Below are positions 55,637-64,000 of a stretch of 64,000 nucleotides of DNA, piece after piece. The stretch covers positions 1,488,001 to 1,552,000 of the forward strand of contig NC_133034.1 in NCBI RefSeq assembly GCF_048771995.1, read 5' to 3'. Position numbers and translations under genes: made by a program. A model generated the notes under the pieces. It did not search any database. It was not told where the DNA came from and was given only the letters and a program-made list of their open reading frames with translations. Positions within the stretch are counted from its first letter, which is position 1. Each line of letters opens with the position of its first letter. Origin of the DNA: Taeniopygia guttata. Taxonomy: Eukaryota; Chordata; Aves; Passeriformes; Estrildidae.

Positions 55637-56094
55637 CGCGGGGCACAGCGAGGGGCGCGGGTGAGGCGCGGGCCGGGCCGGCCGCCCCCCGTCGCCCCCC
55701 GGGCCGGCACTCACCGCGGGCGCGGCGCTCCAGCGCGGCCCGCACCCGCCGCACCGTCCGCTCCAGCACCTCCGCGTTCTCCAGCTTCGCCTGAAACTGA
55801 CCCGGGGCGCCGCGGCCGTCAGCGCGGCCCCGGACCCCGCCGGCCCCCGCCCCACCGCGCCGCCGCCTCACCTCGCTGTCGGCCAGCAGCAGCCGCAGCT
55901 CCCGCAGGCTCTCGTTGATGCGCGCCCGGCGCTTCTTCTCCACCAGCGGCTTCCTCGTCTGCGGGGACAACAGCGCCGTCAGCCCGCCCCCCGCCGCCCC
56001 TCTGGGCCCGGCCCCGCCCGCCGCTCACCCTCCGGTCGCCGCGGGGCCCCGCGCAGCCCTCGCCGTGTGGCGGGCGGTCCGTGCCCGGCGCCAT
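55221..56094 (-). CDS. HES6: HES6, hairy/enhancer-of-split family bHLH-Orange protein
   Basis: Transcriptional cofactor that antagonises HES1 and promotes neuronal and muscle differentiation, acting in the nucleus. Coding exons on the - strand: 56094-56029 (MAPGTDRPPHGEGCAGPRGD RR), 55958-55872, 55796-55715 and about 55636-55221, giving roughly 216 aa against 224 in human. The bHLH contains RKPLVEKKRRARINESL with the short HES6-type loop (LLLADSE then FQAKLENAEVLE). The Orange domain is ASERFAAGYIQCMHEVHTF through IDATTAAELLNHLLESMP. The C-terminus is the Groucho-binding WRPW, then TAA. The ATG has a strong context (gccATGG). Introns 1 and 2 are GT-AG. Intron 3 has a GTGAGT donor but no AG at the phase-1 acceptor position expected near 55636. 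The frame also stays open through intron 3, so a retained-intron product would not be truncated. Confidence 0.94.
55715..55796 (-). CDS. HES6: HES6 coding exon 3 (helix 2)
   Basis: Encodes FQAKLENAEVLERTVRRVRA and ALERRAR. Two AGs sit 6 bp apart. I chose the upstream one (GGTCAG at 55802-55797) because it gives E-FQ-AKLE, matching human E-VQ-AKLE. Using the other would drop two residues. Donor GTGAGT at 55714, phase 1. Confidence 0.85.
55872..55958 (-). CDS. HES6: HES6 coding exon 2 (basic region and helix 1)
   Basis: 29 codons from TRKPLVEKKRRARINESL to LLLADSE. Acceptor TTGTCCCCGCAG, donor GTGAGG. The Pro within the basic region, typical of HES proteins, is present (RKPLVEKKRR). Confidence 0.93.
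56029..56094 (-). CDS. HES6: HES6 coding exon 1
   Basis: 22 codons, M-A-P start as in human HES6, rich in Gly/Pro/Arg, ending GDRR before donor GTGAGC (56028). The equivalent human exon ends GDRK. Phase 0. Confidence 0.85.
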
Positions 56095-56137
56095 GGCCGC
56101 TCCGCTCCCTGCGCGCCGCTCCCGCCCCGCGCCGCCG

Positions 56138-56221
56138 CTTTTATAGCCCGCGATTTGCATGTCAATGAGCCCATTGGCCGCGCCGCGCGGGCAGCGCCGA
56201 GCGTTGGCCGAACGGGCCAAT
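56138..56221 (-). promoter_or_regulatory. HES6: HES6 core promoter: TATA box, octamer, two CCAAT boxes
   Basis: Read on the HES6 strand: TATAAAAG (56145-56138), a perfect octamer ATGCAAAT (56160-56153), CCAAT (56177-56173), and a second CCAAT in the opposite orientation (56217-56221 on +). TATA lies about 45 nt before the ATG, so the 5'UTR should be under 25 nt. The octamer is the site of POU factors, many of them neural. Confidence 0.75.
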
Positions 56222-56243
56222 GGCGGCCGCGCGCTTTGTCTGC

Positions 56244-56270
56244 GGCGGGGCGGGGCGGGGCGGGGCGGGC
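56244..56270 (+). repeat. GGGGC pentanucleotide run, Sp1-like
   Basis: Four consecutive GGGGC units followed by GGGC, about 25 bp upstream of the distal HES6 CCAAT box. It supplies overlapping GC boxes and could form a G-quadruplex. Confidence 0.8.
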
Positions 56271-56312
56271 GGAGCGGCCCCGGCGCTGGGCCCGGCCCCG
56301 GAGCGGCTCCGC

Positions 56313-56463
56313 GGGCCGTGCCGAGCCGTGCCGAGCCGTGCCCTGCCGAGCCGTGCCCTGCCAAGCCGTGCCGTGCCGTGTCGAGCCGTGCCGGGCCGTG
56401 CCGGGCCGTGCCGTGCCCTGCCGAGCCGAGCCGGGCCGAGCCGGGCCGTGCCGTGCCCCTGCC
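56313..56463 (+). repeat. GCCNN pentanucleotide array upstream of HES6
   Basis: About 30 tandem pentamers of the form GCCGT, GCCGA, GCCCT, GCCGG or GCCAA. Variants group as pairs (GCCGT-GCCGA, GCCGT-GCCCT, GCCGG-GCCGT), so the array grew as 10-15-bp blocks. Open frames of 115-195 codons on both strands here come from the repeat. Confidence 0.9.
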
Positions 56464-57400
56464 GGCAGCGTGCGGCTCCGCGGGCCGGCTGGACCCCAGT
56501 GAAGCCCAAAGGCAGCGCCCGTTCCGGGCTCAGGGCCGCGGAATGCCCGTGTGTGCTCGTGGAACGGAGGGCACAGGGGGCCGGCTAGCTACCGGCGAGG
56601 CGTCAGCACCGACCTGGGCGTGCCAGAGTCGGTCTGAGCCGTGAGCGGGAAGCCGTGGGGCTAAGCAGGCACAGCTGGCCCCAGAGCCGGTCTTGTCCCG
56701 CCCGTGCCAGCGGATGGGGCGGATCTCGGGCCGGGGCGCGGTGCCGGCCCGGCAGGACGCGCTCCTTGCGGCCGTGGCTGTGCGGGGCTCCGCGGCTGCT
56801 CGGCGGTGCAGCGCATCCCCAGCCCCGGGGCTGCTCCCTGCCCGGTGGCCACGGGCAGTGGGCCCGGAGAGCTCGGTGCCGCCCCGGCTGAAAGAGCCGC
56901 GCAGCTTTGTGCGGTAACTTGACGCTGATGACAGTTGGCAGCTGCAGTTCCCCGGCAGACCGAGGCAAATAAAGGCATTAGGGCTCGTCCCCGAGGAGAG
57001 CGACAGGTGTTCGCTCCCGCTCCTTTGTTTCCCTGCTTTTATTCTCCTCGCTAATGCGTGTCATATTTTCGCCGCCCGAGGAAACGGGAGACGCGCTCCC
57101 CGCTCGCAGCGGCGCTGAGGGCGCGGAGCCGCCGCTCGCCTCCCTCCGTGTCCGGCGCAGCTCCCCTCCTGCTCCGGCTTCCTCCCGCTTTGTCTCGCCG
57201 CAGAAAGCCCTTTGCCTTTGGTGGTGCCGAAGCTTTCCTTGCGGAGAGGGCTGGGTGAGCTGGAGCCACGCCGGGATCGGTGCCGGGCGGGCCCAGCGGG
57301 TACCGGCACCTGCTCCGGGAAAGGCCCTTGCTGCCGGCAGTCCGCTGCTCCTTAACGCTGCTTTTCATTTCAAAGCGCCCTGTAAAGCTCCGTGCCTACG

Positions 57401-60400
57401 CTGTGCTAATCCACGTGTGACAGGAGAGCGCGGAGAGGTTCGGCACTGCCTGCCCAAAGCCATCACGGAATGCAGAAGGGTAACGCCAGGACGTGGGATA
57501 TCCTGGCTGGAGACCTAAGCTTGGGCCACTCTTTATTTTGTATCACAGTGGACAGGAGGTGTTATTTTCAGAAAGGTGTTTCTGGTGTGTTTTGTCCTTT
57601 TATCTGAAAGCAGCAGTGCTTGGGTTTTGTCAGAGTCTGTTCAGGTGGTGACAAGTTTCCCTGCACCAGGCAGGAGCAGAGTGGGATGTACCAGGGGCTG
57701 GATGCCTAAATCTGTCCTTCTGCCTCTGATGCACTGAATTCTCTGCGTGACACAATGTGGCAAGCAGCTCATTCTTTTTGATTATATAACTAACGCTGGC
57801 TAAGCAGAAATACTGTTTGGACCAGGCCAAGTACAGAACATTCTTGTATTGAAGTAGAGACACCTGTGACCATTCTGTGCCTGGCTGATGCATACTTAGC
57901 CAGGCACCCCTAAGTGGCAGGGGAAAACCATGATTTGCATGTATGCAAACTGCAGCAAAGTAATGGGTGTCACAATTTTGAAGAACCGTCTTTGTTCTGA
58001 ACCAAAACTAGGCACCTAAGGTCATCAGAGGTGTATAAAAACACACAAATACACACAAACATTTGGTAAATGTGCTGGAACACACAATGTATGTAATTGT
58101 TGGTAAAATATGAATTCCAAGTGTTTGTGAGCTTGTTTTCTCTTCAGAGAAAGCTCAGCTTTTCCTAGAATGGGAGTGGGGGGAAGTGGGTGGGCCTGGT
58201 TGCTGGTGGGGGTAAAAGCACACCAAACAAATATTCATGTATTCCCTGCTCAAACAGTGGGGTTAACACTGGTGTAAATCGTGTGCAGTCCCCAAACCTG
58301 CCAGGCCTCTTTACTGCAGGTGTTTGTACCAGCTGTGTTTCGCAGCTAACTTGGCTTTGAGGCACTGCTTTGTTAACTTAGAGAAGGGAAGGAGCTCCCG
58401 AGTTCACCCCAGTCGAGGTTCAGATGTGTCAGATGAAACTCTGGTGGCTGCTGAACAGCAGTGATCTCTCACAAGCCTCCATCTGAGTTTTTGAGCAGTG
58501 AGGAGCTGGAGGCACAAGGTGAGCACTTCTGGATGCACGAGGAGACTTCAGCAGCAAATCTTGGCTAAGAACGGCCAGAAAGAGTTGGCCATGGCTGTAC
58601 CATCCTGTTTCTGCTCTGACTGGGCAGGTGCTGATGGCAAGGCATTGTACATGTTGCTGGCTCTTGTTCTGCAGCATGTCTTTTTGTATTTTCTCTGAAA
58701 AGCTGCAGGTCAAATGAGTTGACAAATGCTGGAGCTGTTTGTGCAGGACATTAAAAATGTATGTGCCATAAATATCAGGGCATCACTAGAGCTGCTATTC
58801 TGGAGGAGGAAGTCACTGCAGGCTATCTCCTCTAGCCCACAGGGACAATGGGACATTTTTGTGCTACTTTAAACAAGTTCCATCACATCAGGTGAAGTGA
58901 ATCATGGTAATCTCATGCATTTTAATAGAAATGTCAACTGCTATCTAGTAAAAGAGAACATTGCTTAGATGCTTTGTCCAATACCTCGGTGTTTGTCCAT
59001 GCGTGGTAGTTCCTGAAGATTTCACTAAACCCATCAACTCATCTGCATTTTATCCAGGTTAAGCCCATCCTGCTCTCTGCTGAGGGGATGTGTACAGGCA
59101 CTGCTTCCTCCTGCATGAAGGGTGGGAGTTTAACCTTTGCTAGAGCAGGGAGCTCTGTCCTGCCAGAGACAGGCTCCTACACAAGCCATAAATGGCAGTT
59201 TAGCCAAGGAGCAGCATTGTTTTAGCAGAGATAATGGGCCTTGCTGCATGTGTTCTCCTGCAAGCCTGTGTGTAGAGTAGTATAACACACTACAAAACAG
59301 GCTTTAATTCTTTCTAGAAGATGCTTGAGCACTAACACAGCTGTGGTGACAGTGGCAAGGGCAATTGTGGGAGGCCATCCTGCAGCCTCAGCTATGTGCC
59401 ATGTGTTTTGGAGACCCAGGTAAGTGCCAGATCCTCATATCTGACACGTCATGGCCTCACACACTTCTGTTTCAGTTGGCAGGTGCATTTGGAAGGTCTC
59501 TGGCTCCCAGAAGAGCATTCACAAAGACATAATGAAGCTCAAAGCATTTTTGAGTACTCTACAGGCAGCTGCCATGCATGCTCTTGGGCTGGAGTCAGGA
59601 GGTGACCCAGGCTCTGCGTGGATAATACAATCAGGGCACGGGATAAAGACATGATGAGCATGCGCAAGGTCCATTGGAAATGCTTGAGTAGTTTCTTTCA
59701 TAAATGGTGTAACATCTGTTGTCACTGGAGGCACAAGTTCCTGTCAAAAAGACACGTCATCCTTATAAATATTAATGGTGCATATAAATGGTGGTGGGTG
59801 TGAACTGTGGATGTGAGGTTAATGGGTGAGCTGCTTCTTAGGCATCAGTTGGCTGCCATCAGACTTATTTCTGCACTGACAAATACAAACTGTTTAGCTG
59901 GCAGAGCAAGCAAAAAGCTTTCTTCCCCCTCCTCCTTTCCCTGGGGTCCAGTCACAAATGAAATGTGTACTGTAATTAGTCTCTTGCCTTGTCACTGATG
60001 AAGATTAGTCCTGCTTGCAGAGCCGAGGAGCAGAGGAGTGAGGCTGGAGCTGGAAGAGCTGAGGCTGTAGGTGATAAATGGAACAAATGAGGAAGGCTGT
60101 TGGGAGAAGGCTGCAGCATTCCCCATCAGCTGGATCCTAGCTGCCCTCAGTGCCATTGATTCCTCTGCTGTTAATAGCTGATGTTTAAGGGGAAAATAGG
60201 GTTGAATATCACCACTGAGCTGCTCTTGGACTCCAGTCTGTTTGTTACTGCAAATTGTGTTTGCTGCCTTGAGCATTGAGTTCCTGCTGCCCTTTTCAAA
60301 AACCATAAGGCTTTTCCTATCCTTATTTATTTATCAGCAGACTTGGCAGCAGTGCTAGTGTTCATCAGCTGGGGCACAGAGGAGCAGTTCATGCCAGCCA

Positions 60401-63400
60401 AAACACTAATGAGTAGCATTCAAAGGGTCTTATGTCCATTCACAGAGGAGCCCCTCGACTGTGTTTGTTCCTGTGGAAGCTGGGGGTCCCTTTTGCCCGA
60501 GAAGATGGGCCCAGCCTTCTGTCAAAGGTACTTTGACTTTTTGCCATTTCAGAGGTGGTGATTTCCAAATGGAAGCAATGGTGAGGGGCTGTGCTGAGCA
60601 AGCAGAGAGGAGAGCAGAGCCTCTCCCGATGGTGAGGGATGGATGGGTGCTGCGCACGGGGGCACTGCCCCAGCAAAACCCTCACTGCCATGTTGTTACC
60701 TTGCCACCCTGCTGGCCTCCTGCAAAGAGAAGCCTGAACTCAGAAAGCTTTGCAAACTGCTTCAGCTCCTGCCATTTAGCAGGTCTGTCCATTTAGCTGT
60801 GGTCTGTCCTCAGCGACTGTGGCAGGATCCTGTGCCCTTGAGGTTACAGAGAGCATCGCCTGGGCACATTATGTTTGGGGAAGGTATTTCAGGGGGGTGA
60901 GAATAATTGTCTGAAGCAAGTACAGAGGGTTTTTTCAGTTGGATAAAAAACTCCAGAGGCTGCCTGTGGTGCTTCAGGGAGCAGTAACATTGTGTTTCCA
61001 GGGAAGCCTCTTGTATTTGATGTCTCTAATATTTTTGGTAACTGTCTTCATCATAGGCTTTATGCTATGTTTGTAACAAGGCTGCGTGTATCACAGTCCT
61101 CCTCTGCAAGATATTCATATTAATTCCTAAATGCCTTACAGGCATCCTCATTAAAGTACATTTGCTTCAGAGAAGGCGCTGAAGCCCTTAAACACAATCC
61201 TGAGGAGGGCTGAAAGCTTTGAAAGCGTGTGCCCTTCAGAGAGTATTTTCTCTGACACACCGTGCGTGCCCAGGGTAACTCCCAGCCTGTACCTCTGGCT
61301 GTGACACTCCACGTTTGTTGACAGGACACAGGTTTTATTTTTATCAGATTAACATGTACATAATCAAGCTCTGAACTTCGCTCCTGTGTGTTTTGTGAAT
61401 GCTCTGGAAAATGCCCCCTTTCACTGTCCCTCAGAGGTTTGCATTCGCTTCACAAATTGCATATCTGTAGGTGAGGAAAACTCCTGCTCCCTAGGGGAAG
61501 TCTGTGAGATCCTTTTTAGCAATGACAGAATTATATTTTATGGTCAATTTTGAGAAACACTGGTCTTTTCTAAGTCAAAATATTTTAGAAGCAGAGACCA
61601 ACTGAGAGTCTTAGCAGCCCATTTTGCGTTTTGCACGAATACTGGGTTTGATCCAGCTGCAGGGGATGCCTCAGATCGGACACATGAGTTTTCTGGGGGT
61701 GCTCACCTGGGGCATGGCCACAGCAACAGATATTTGTGGATCTTGTCCCGACTGTGCCATACTCCAGCTCCAAGCTGGTGTTCCTTCAAGGAGGTGACAC
61801 TGTAACCCAGGGTTCTTTAAATGGTGTGCAAACAGGAACCTGAGGGCTTGTTCTGCTGTGTACTATGGAAAAGGGCATTTTTTAGCCACTCTGAGTTTAG
61901 AATGGATTTTAGCCTTGCTGCCCAGAACAGCTCATCTGTTTGGCATAGTAAAATTCATGCTCACTTAATTTATGCTCATGATTGAGTCCCCCGAGCCAAT
62001 GCAAGAGCTCCTTGCAGCCGTTTTGGTGAGGACCATGGTTAAAGTGGTCTGGGAGGCATTGAGAGGTGGTTGTGTGAAGGAAGCTTAGCAGGCAGCTCTG
62101 AACCAGCAGGTGAGTGCTGCCATTCCCTCCTCTCCAGATGTATTTGTCCCTTCTGGAGCAATTTAGCACAGTTTAACAGGAGCATAATGCTTTTGAATAC
62201 TTGCACTAAGAAACTGCTCTGGAGCTGGAGCACAGAGAAACACAAACTCTACAAGTCTTCAGGAACACGATGTAGAATTACAGCTGGCAGAGGGGAACAC
62301 AGTTCTCCAGGATTGTCATTTTTCTGCCTGGATCCTCATTTTTATTCATGTCTTTTTTTAGTGAGACTCAGGTGTTTGCAGAAAAATGCCAAATGTCTTC
62401 CTGCTGTTTTCCATGTGCTGGCTTTTGCTCACGTGGGGCTGCTCACTGCTTCCACTCACCTTTCTGCTGTCCTGGAGTGGTGATGGAAGGGACCTTTTGA
62501 GGTGCTGTGCCTCCAAAATCTGTAAGAAATGAGGGCTGCTCCCATGGCTCTGCCAGTGTCAGCAGGCACAGGGCATTGCAGCCAGCTCACCTGGCTAGTC
62601 ACAAATCACAGATGCAAAAAAGCTCAGGAAAGAACAGTGGAACCATGGAAAGTCAGGAACACCATATAGGCTCCTATTTATGCTTTGCACGGTGACTTAA
62701 AAGCAAAAAAATGCTAGCTCATATTAAACCATGTTATTTTTTATAGAGATTTAAAAGTGCTTTATTTTGGTTTGGTTTTTTTTTTTTGTGGTGTTTTTTT
62801 TGTTTTTTTTTTTTTTTTTTTTAAGTCTGGGGAAAGGGCAGTATTATTCCTGCAGCATACCTGGTTTAATGGGACAGGTTGGGAAGGGGTTCATTTACTC
62901 CATGAATTCAGAATCCAGTTTAACTGGACTCTGAAATGGCTAGTTTAGGGGATGAAGCCATTTTATTGGCTTCTGGGGATTACTCAATGTTCTATAAACA
63001 ATCCAGTAAAAATTTCTTAGCACAGCCATAGCTTCTGTGTCCTCGTAATTAATAGAGAAGCAAACACCAAGTTTGCTCACGTGCACAAACAGGGGGTTCT
63101 GAGCAGAGTGGTAGGACTAGATCCACTCAAGCCTGGTGCACATTGCTGGGGCAAATCAAAATCCCAATGATACACTGCCTAAAACTGTAATTAGAGGGCA
63201 GGTATGAAAAGCAATGTACAAACTGAGAATGTGGGCAGCTCTGCCTGGGCTATCCTTTGCTTCCTTCTCTGCAGCCCTTTCAGAGGAGGGCTGTGTGGTC
63301 TGCCAGGGCTGTGTGAGAGCTGGGGTGGCTCTTTCCAGAGCTGCTGAGCTGCCTGCATCCCCCAGCAAGCTCATTTGACAGCTGTGCCCTAAGCTGGGGA

Positions 63401-63570
63401 GCAAGAGCTCTGGGGTTGTGACCAGTGCCTTCCTAAGTGTCATAAGAGGCACGTGCTCCAGGTGGGCTATAACATGCCCCTGGCCTATAGGGGTATAAAC
63501 ACAGTTCAAACTTTGTTAGGAGTATTGTGTCTGGCCCTAAAGGGAAATCACTGAAGCTTGCCCTTAGAGC
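57401..63570. other. Intergenic DNA upstream of HES6
   Basis: No gene or clear transposon recognised. Points of note are facing octamers at 57933-57950, CACGTG E-boxes at 57412, 62430, 63078 and 63450, and T-tracts at 62777-62822. Short open frames show no family resemblance. Confidence 0.5.
57933..57950 (+). promoter_or_regulatory. Facing pair of octamer motifs
   Basis: ATTTGCAT, two bases GT, then ATGCAAAC: two octamer-like sites in inverted orientation. POU proteins bind such pairs as dimers. It lies 1.8 kb upstream of the HES6 start, whose core promoter also carries an octamer. Confidence 0.45.
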
Positions 63571-64000
63571 CACCTCCAGCTCCTCCTGCCCTGCTGGCCA
63601 CCTCCTCTGGCACCTCCAGCTGCTCCTGCCCTGCTGGTCACCTCCTCTGGCACCTCCAGCTGTTCCTGCCCAGCTGGCCATCCACTCTGGCACCTCCAGC
63701 TGTTCCTGCCCAGCTGGTCACCTCCTCTGGCACCTCCAGCTGTTCCTGCCCAGCTGGCCATCCACTCTGGCACCTCCAGCTGTTCCTGCCCAGCTGGCCA
63801 CCTCCTCTGGCACCTCCAGCTGCTCCTGCCCTGCTGGCCACCTCCTCTGGCACCTCCAGCTGCTCCTGCCCTGCTGGTCATCCACTCTGGCACCTCCATC
63901 TGCTCCTGCCCTGCTGGTCACCTCCTCTGGCACCTCCAGCTCCTCCTGCCCTGCTGGCCACCTCCTCTGGCACCTCCAGCTGCTCCTGCCCTGCTGGTCA
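63571..64000. repeat. 40-bp minisatellite, at least 10.75 copies, runs off the window
   Basis: Units start every 40 bp from 63571 with CACCTCCAGCT and contain (t/c)tcctgcccwgctgg(c/t)ca and either cctcctctgg or tccactctgg. Units 3-6 form a TGTTCC...CAGCTGG block. Units 10-11 repeat units 1-2 exactly, suggesting a 9-unit (360-bp) higher-order period. All three - strand frames stay open because no reading of the unit has a stop; the repeated peptides are not evidence for a gene. Confidence 0.95.

Larger units (their letters stand above)
55200..57400. promoter_or_regulatory. CpG island spanning HES6
   Basis: CG dinucleotides are dense through the HES6 exons, promoter and about 1.2 kb beyond, and drop sharply after about 57400. 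In the rest of the window CG is rare. No gene starting on the + strand from the far side is recognised. Confidence 0.8.

Noticed and set aside
55041..56644. Many long frames on both strands over HES6 and its promoter (up to 249 codons)
   Set aside because: Shadows of a very GC-rich gene and of the GCCNN array; only the spliced HES6 frame shows a conserved protein.
59391..59418. 28-bp exon-like segment with CAG acceptor and GTAAGT donor
   Set aside because: Too short to judge and no partner exon seen; splice-like pairs this short occur by chance.
63433..63933. Three long - strand frames with a repeated Trp/Gln/Glu-rich peptide
   Set aside because: Produced by the 40-bp minisatellite; all three frames are open at once, which no real gene would need.

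Overview
This is vertebrate nuclear DNA, almost certainly from a bird and probably a songbird. The evidence is intron-split genes with GT-AG splice sites, several CR1 LINE fragments, a solo LTR of a type I know as common in passerines, and a compact GC-rich gene in a CpG island. Two genes can be read with confidence: the circadian clock gene PER2 (+ strand) and the neurogenic bHLH-Orange gene HES6 (- strand).

Layout. 1-10242: AT-rich DNA 5' of the first PER2 coding exon. It holds an exon-like segment near 422-478 (host unknown), a CR1 fragment, and a 100-bp GC-rich minisatellite (8053-8332) followed by a CCAAT/D-box cluster. No CpG-island promoter for PER2 is visible here. 10243-39860: PER2, from a 5'UTR with two upstream ORFs, through 22 coding exons that join in phase to a 1313-residue protein, to a 2.3-kb 3'UTR ending at AATAAA (39833). 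Every PER2 intron boundary used is GT...AG. Intron 8 (4.3 kb) holds two CR1 fragments. Intron 18 holds a degenerate second copy of part of the PER2 3'UTR. 39860-54450: gene-poor spacer with passerine LTR sequence at 47436-47556 and 50604-51312. 54450-56300: HES6, four coding exons (about 216 residues, ending in WRPW), with a TATA/octamer/CCAAT promoter. 56244-57400: rest of the CpG island, including GGGGC runs and a GCCNN pentanucleotide array. 57400-63570: spacer with no recognised gene. 63571-64000: a 40-bp minisatellite that runs off the window.

PER2 is the rhythmically expressed repressor that joins CRY to inhibit CLOCK:BMAL1. Its CK1 phosphoswitch serines, beta-TrCP-type degron and C-terminal CRY-binding domain with the CxxC zinc ligands are all present. 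HES6 antagonises HES1 and promotes neuronal differentiation. The two genes are neighbours in mammals too, but here they are convergent, whereas I recall the human genes as tandem on one strand.

Most interesting observations: the ~230-bp intronic copy of the PER2 3'UTR, bounded by a perfect 12-bp direct repeat; a two-codon uORF plus a 37-codon uORF before the PER2 start; a missing AG acceptor in HES6 intron 3; the PER2/HES6 orientation; and the HES6 octamer sites. Nothing here looks like a novel multi-gene system.
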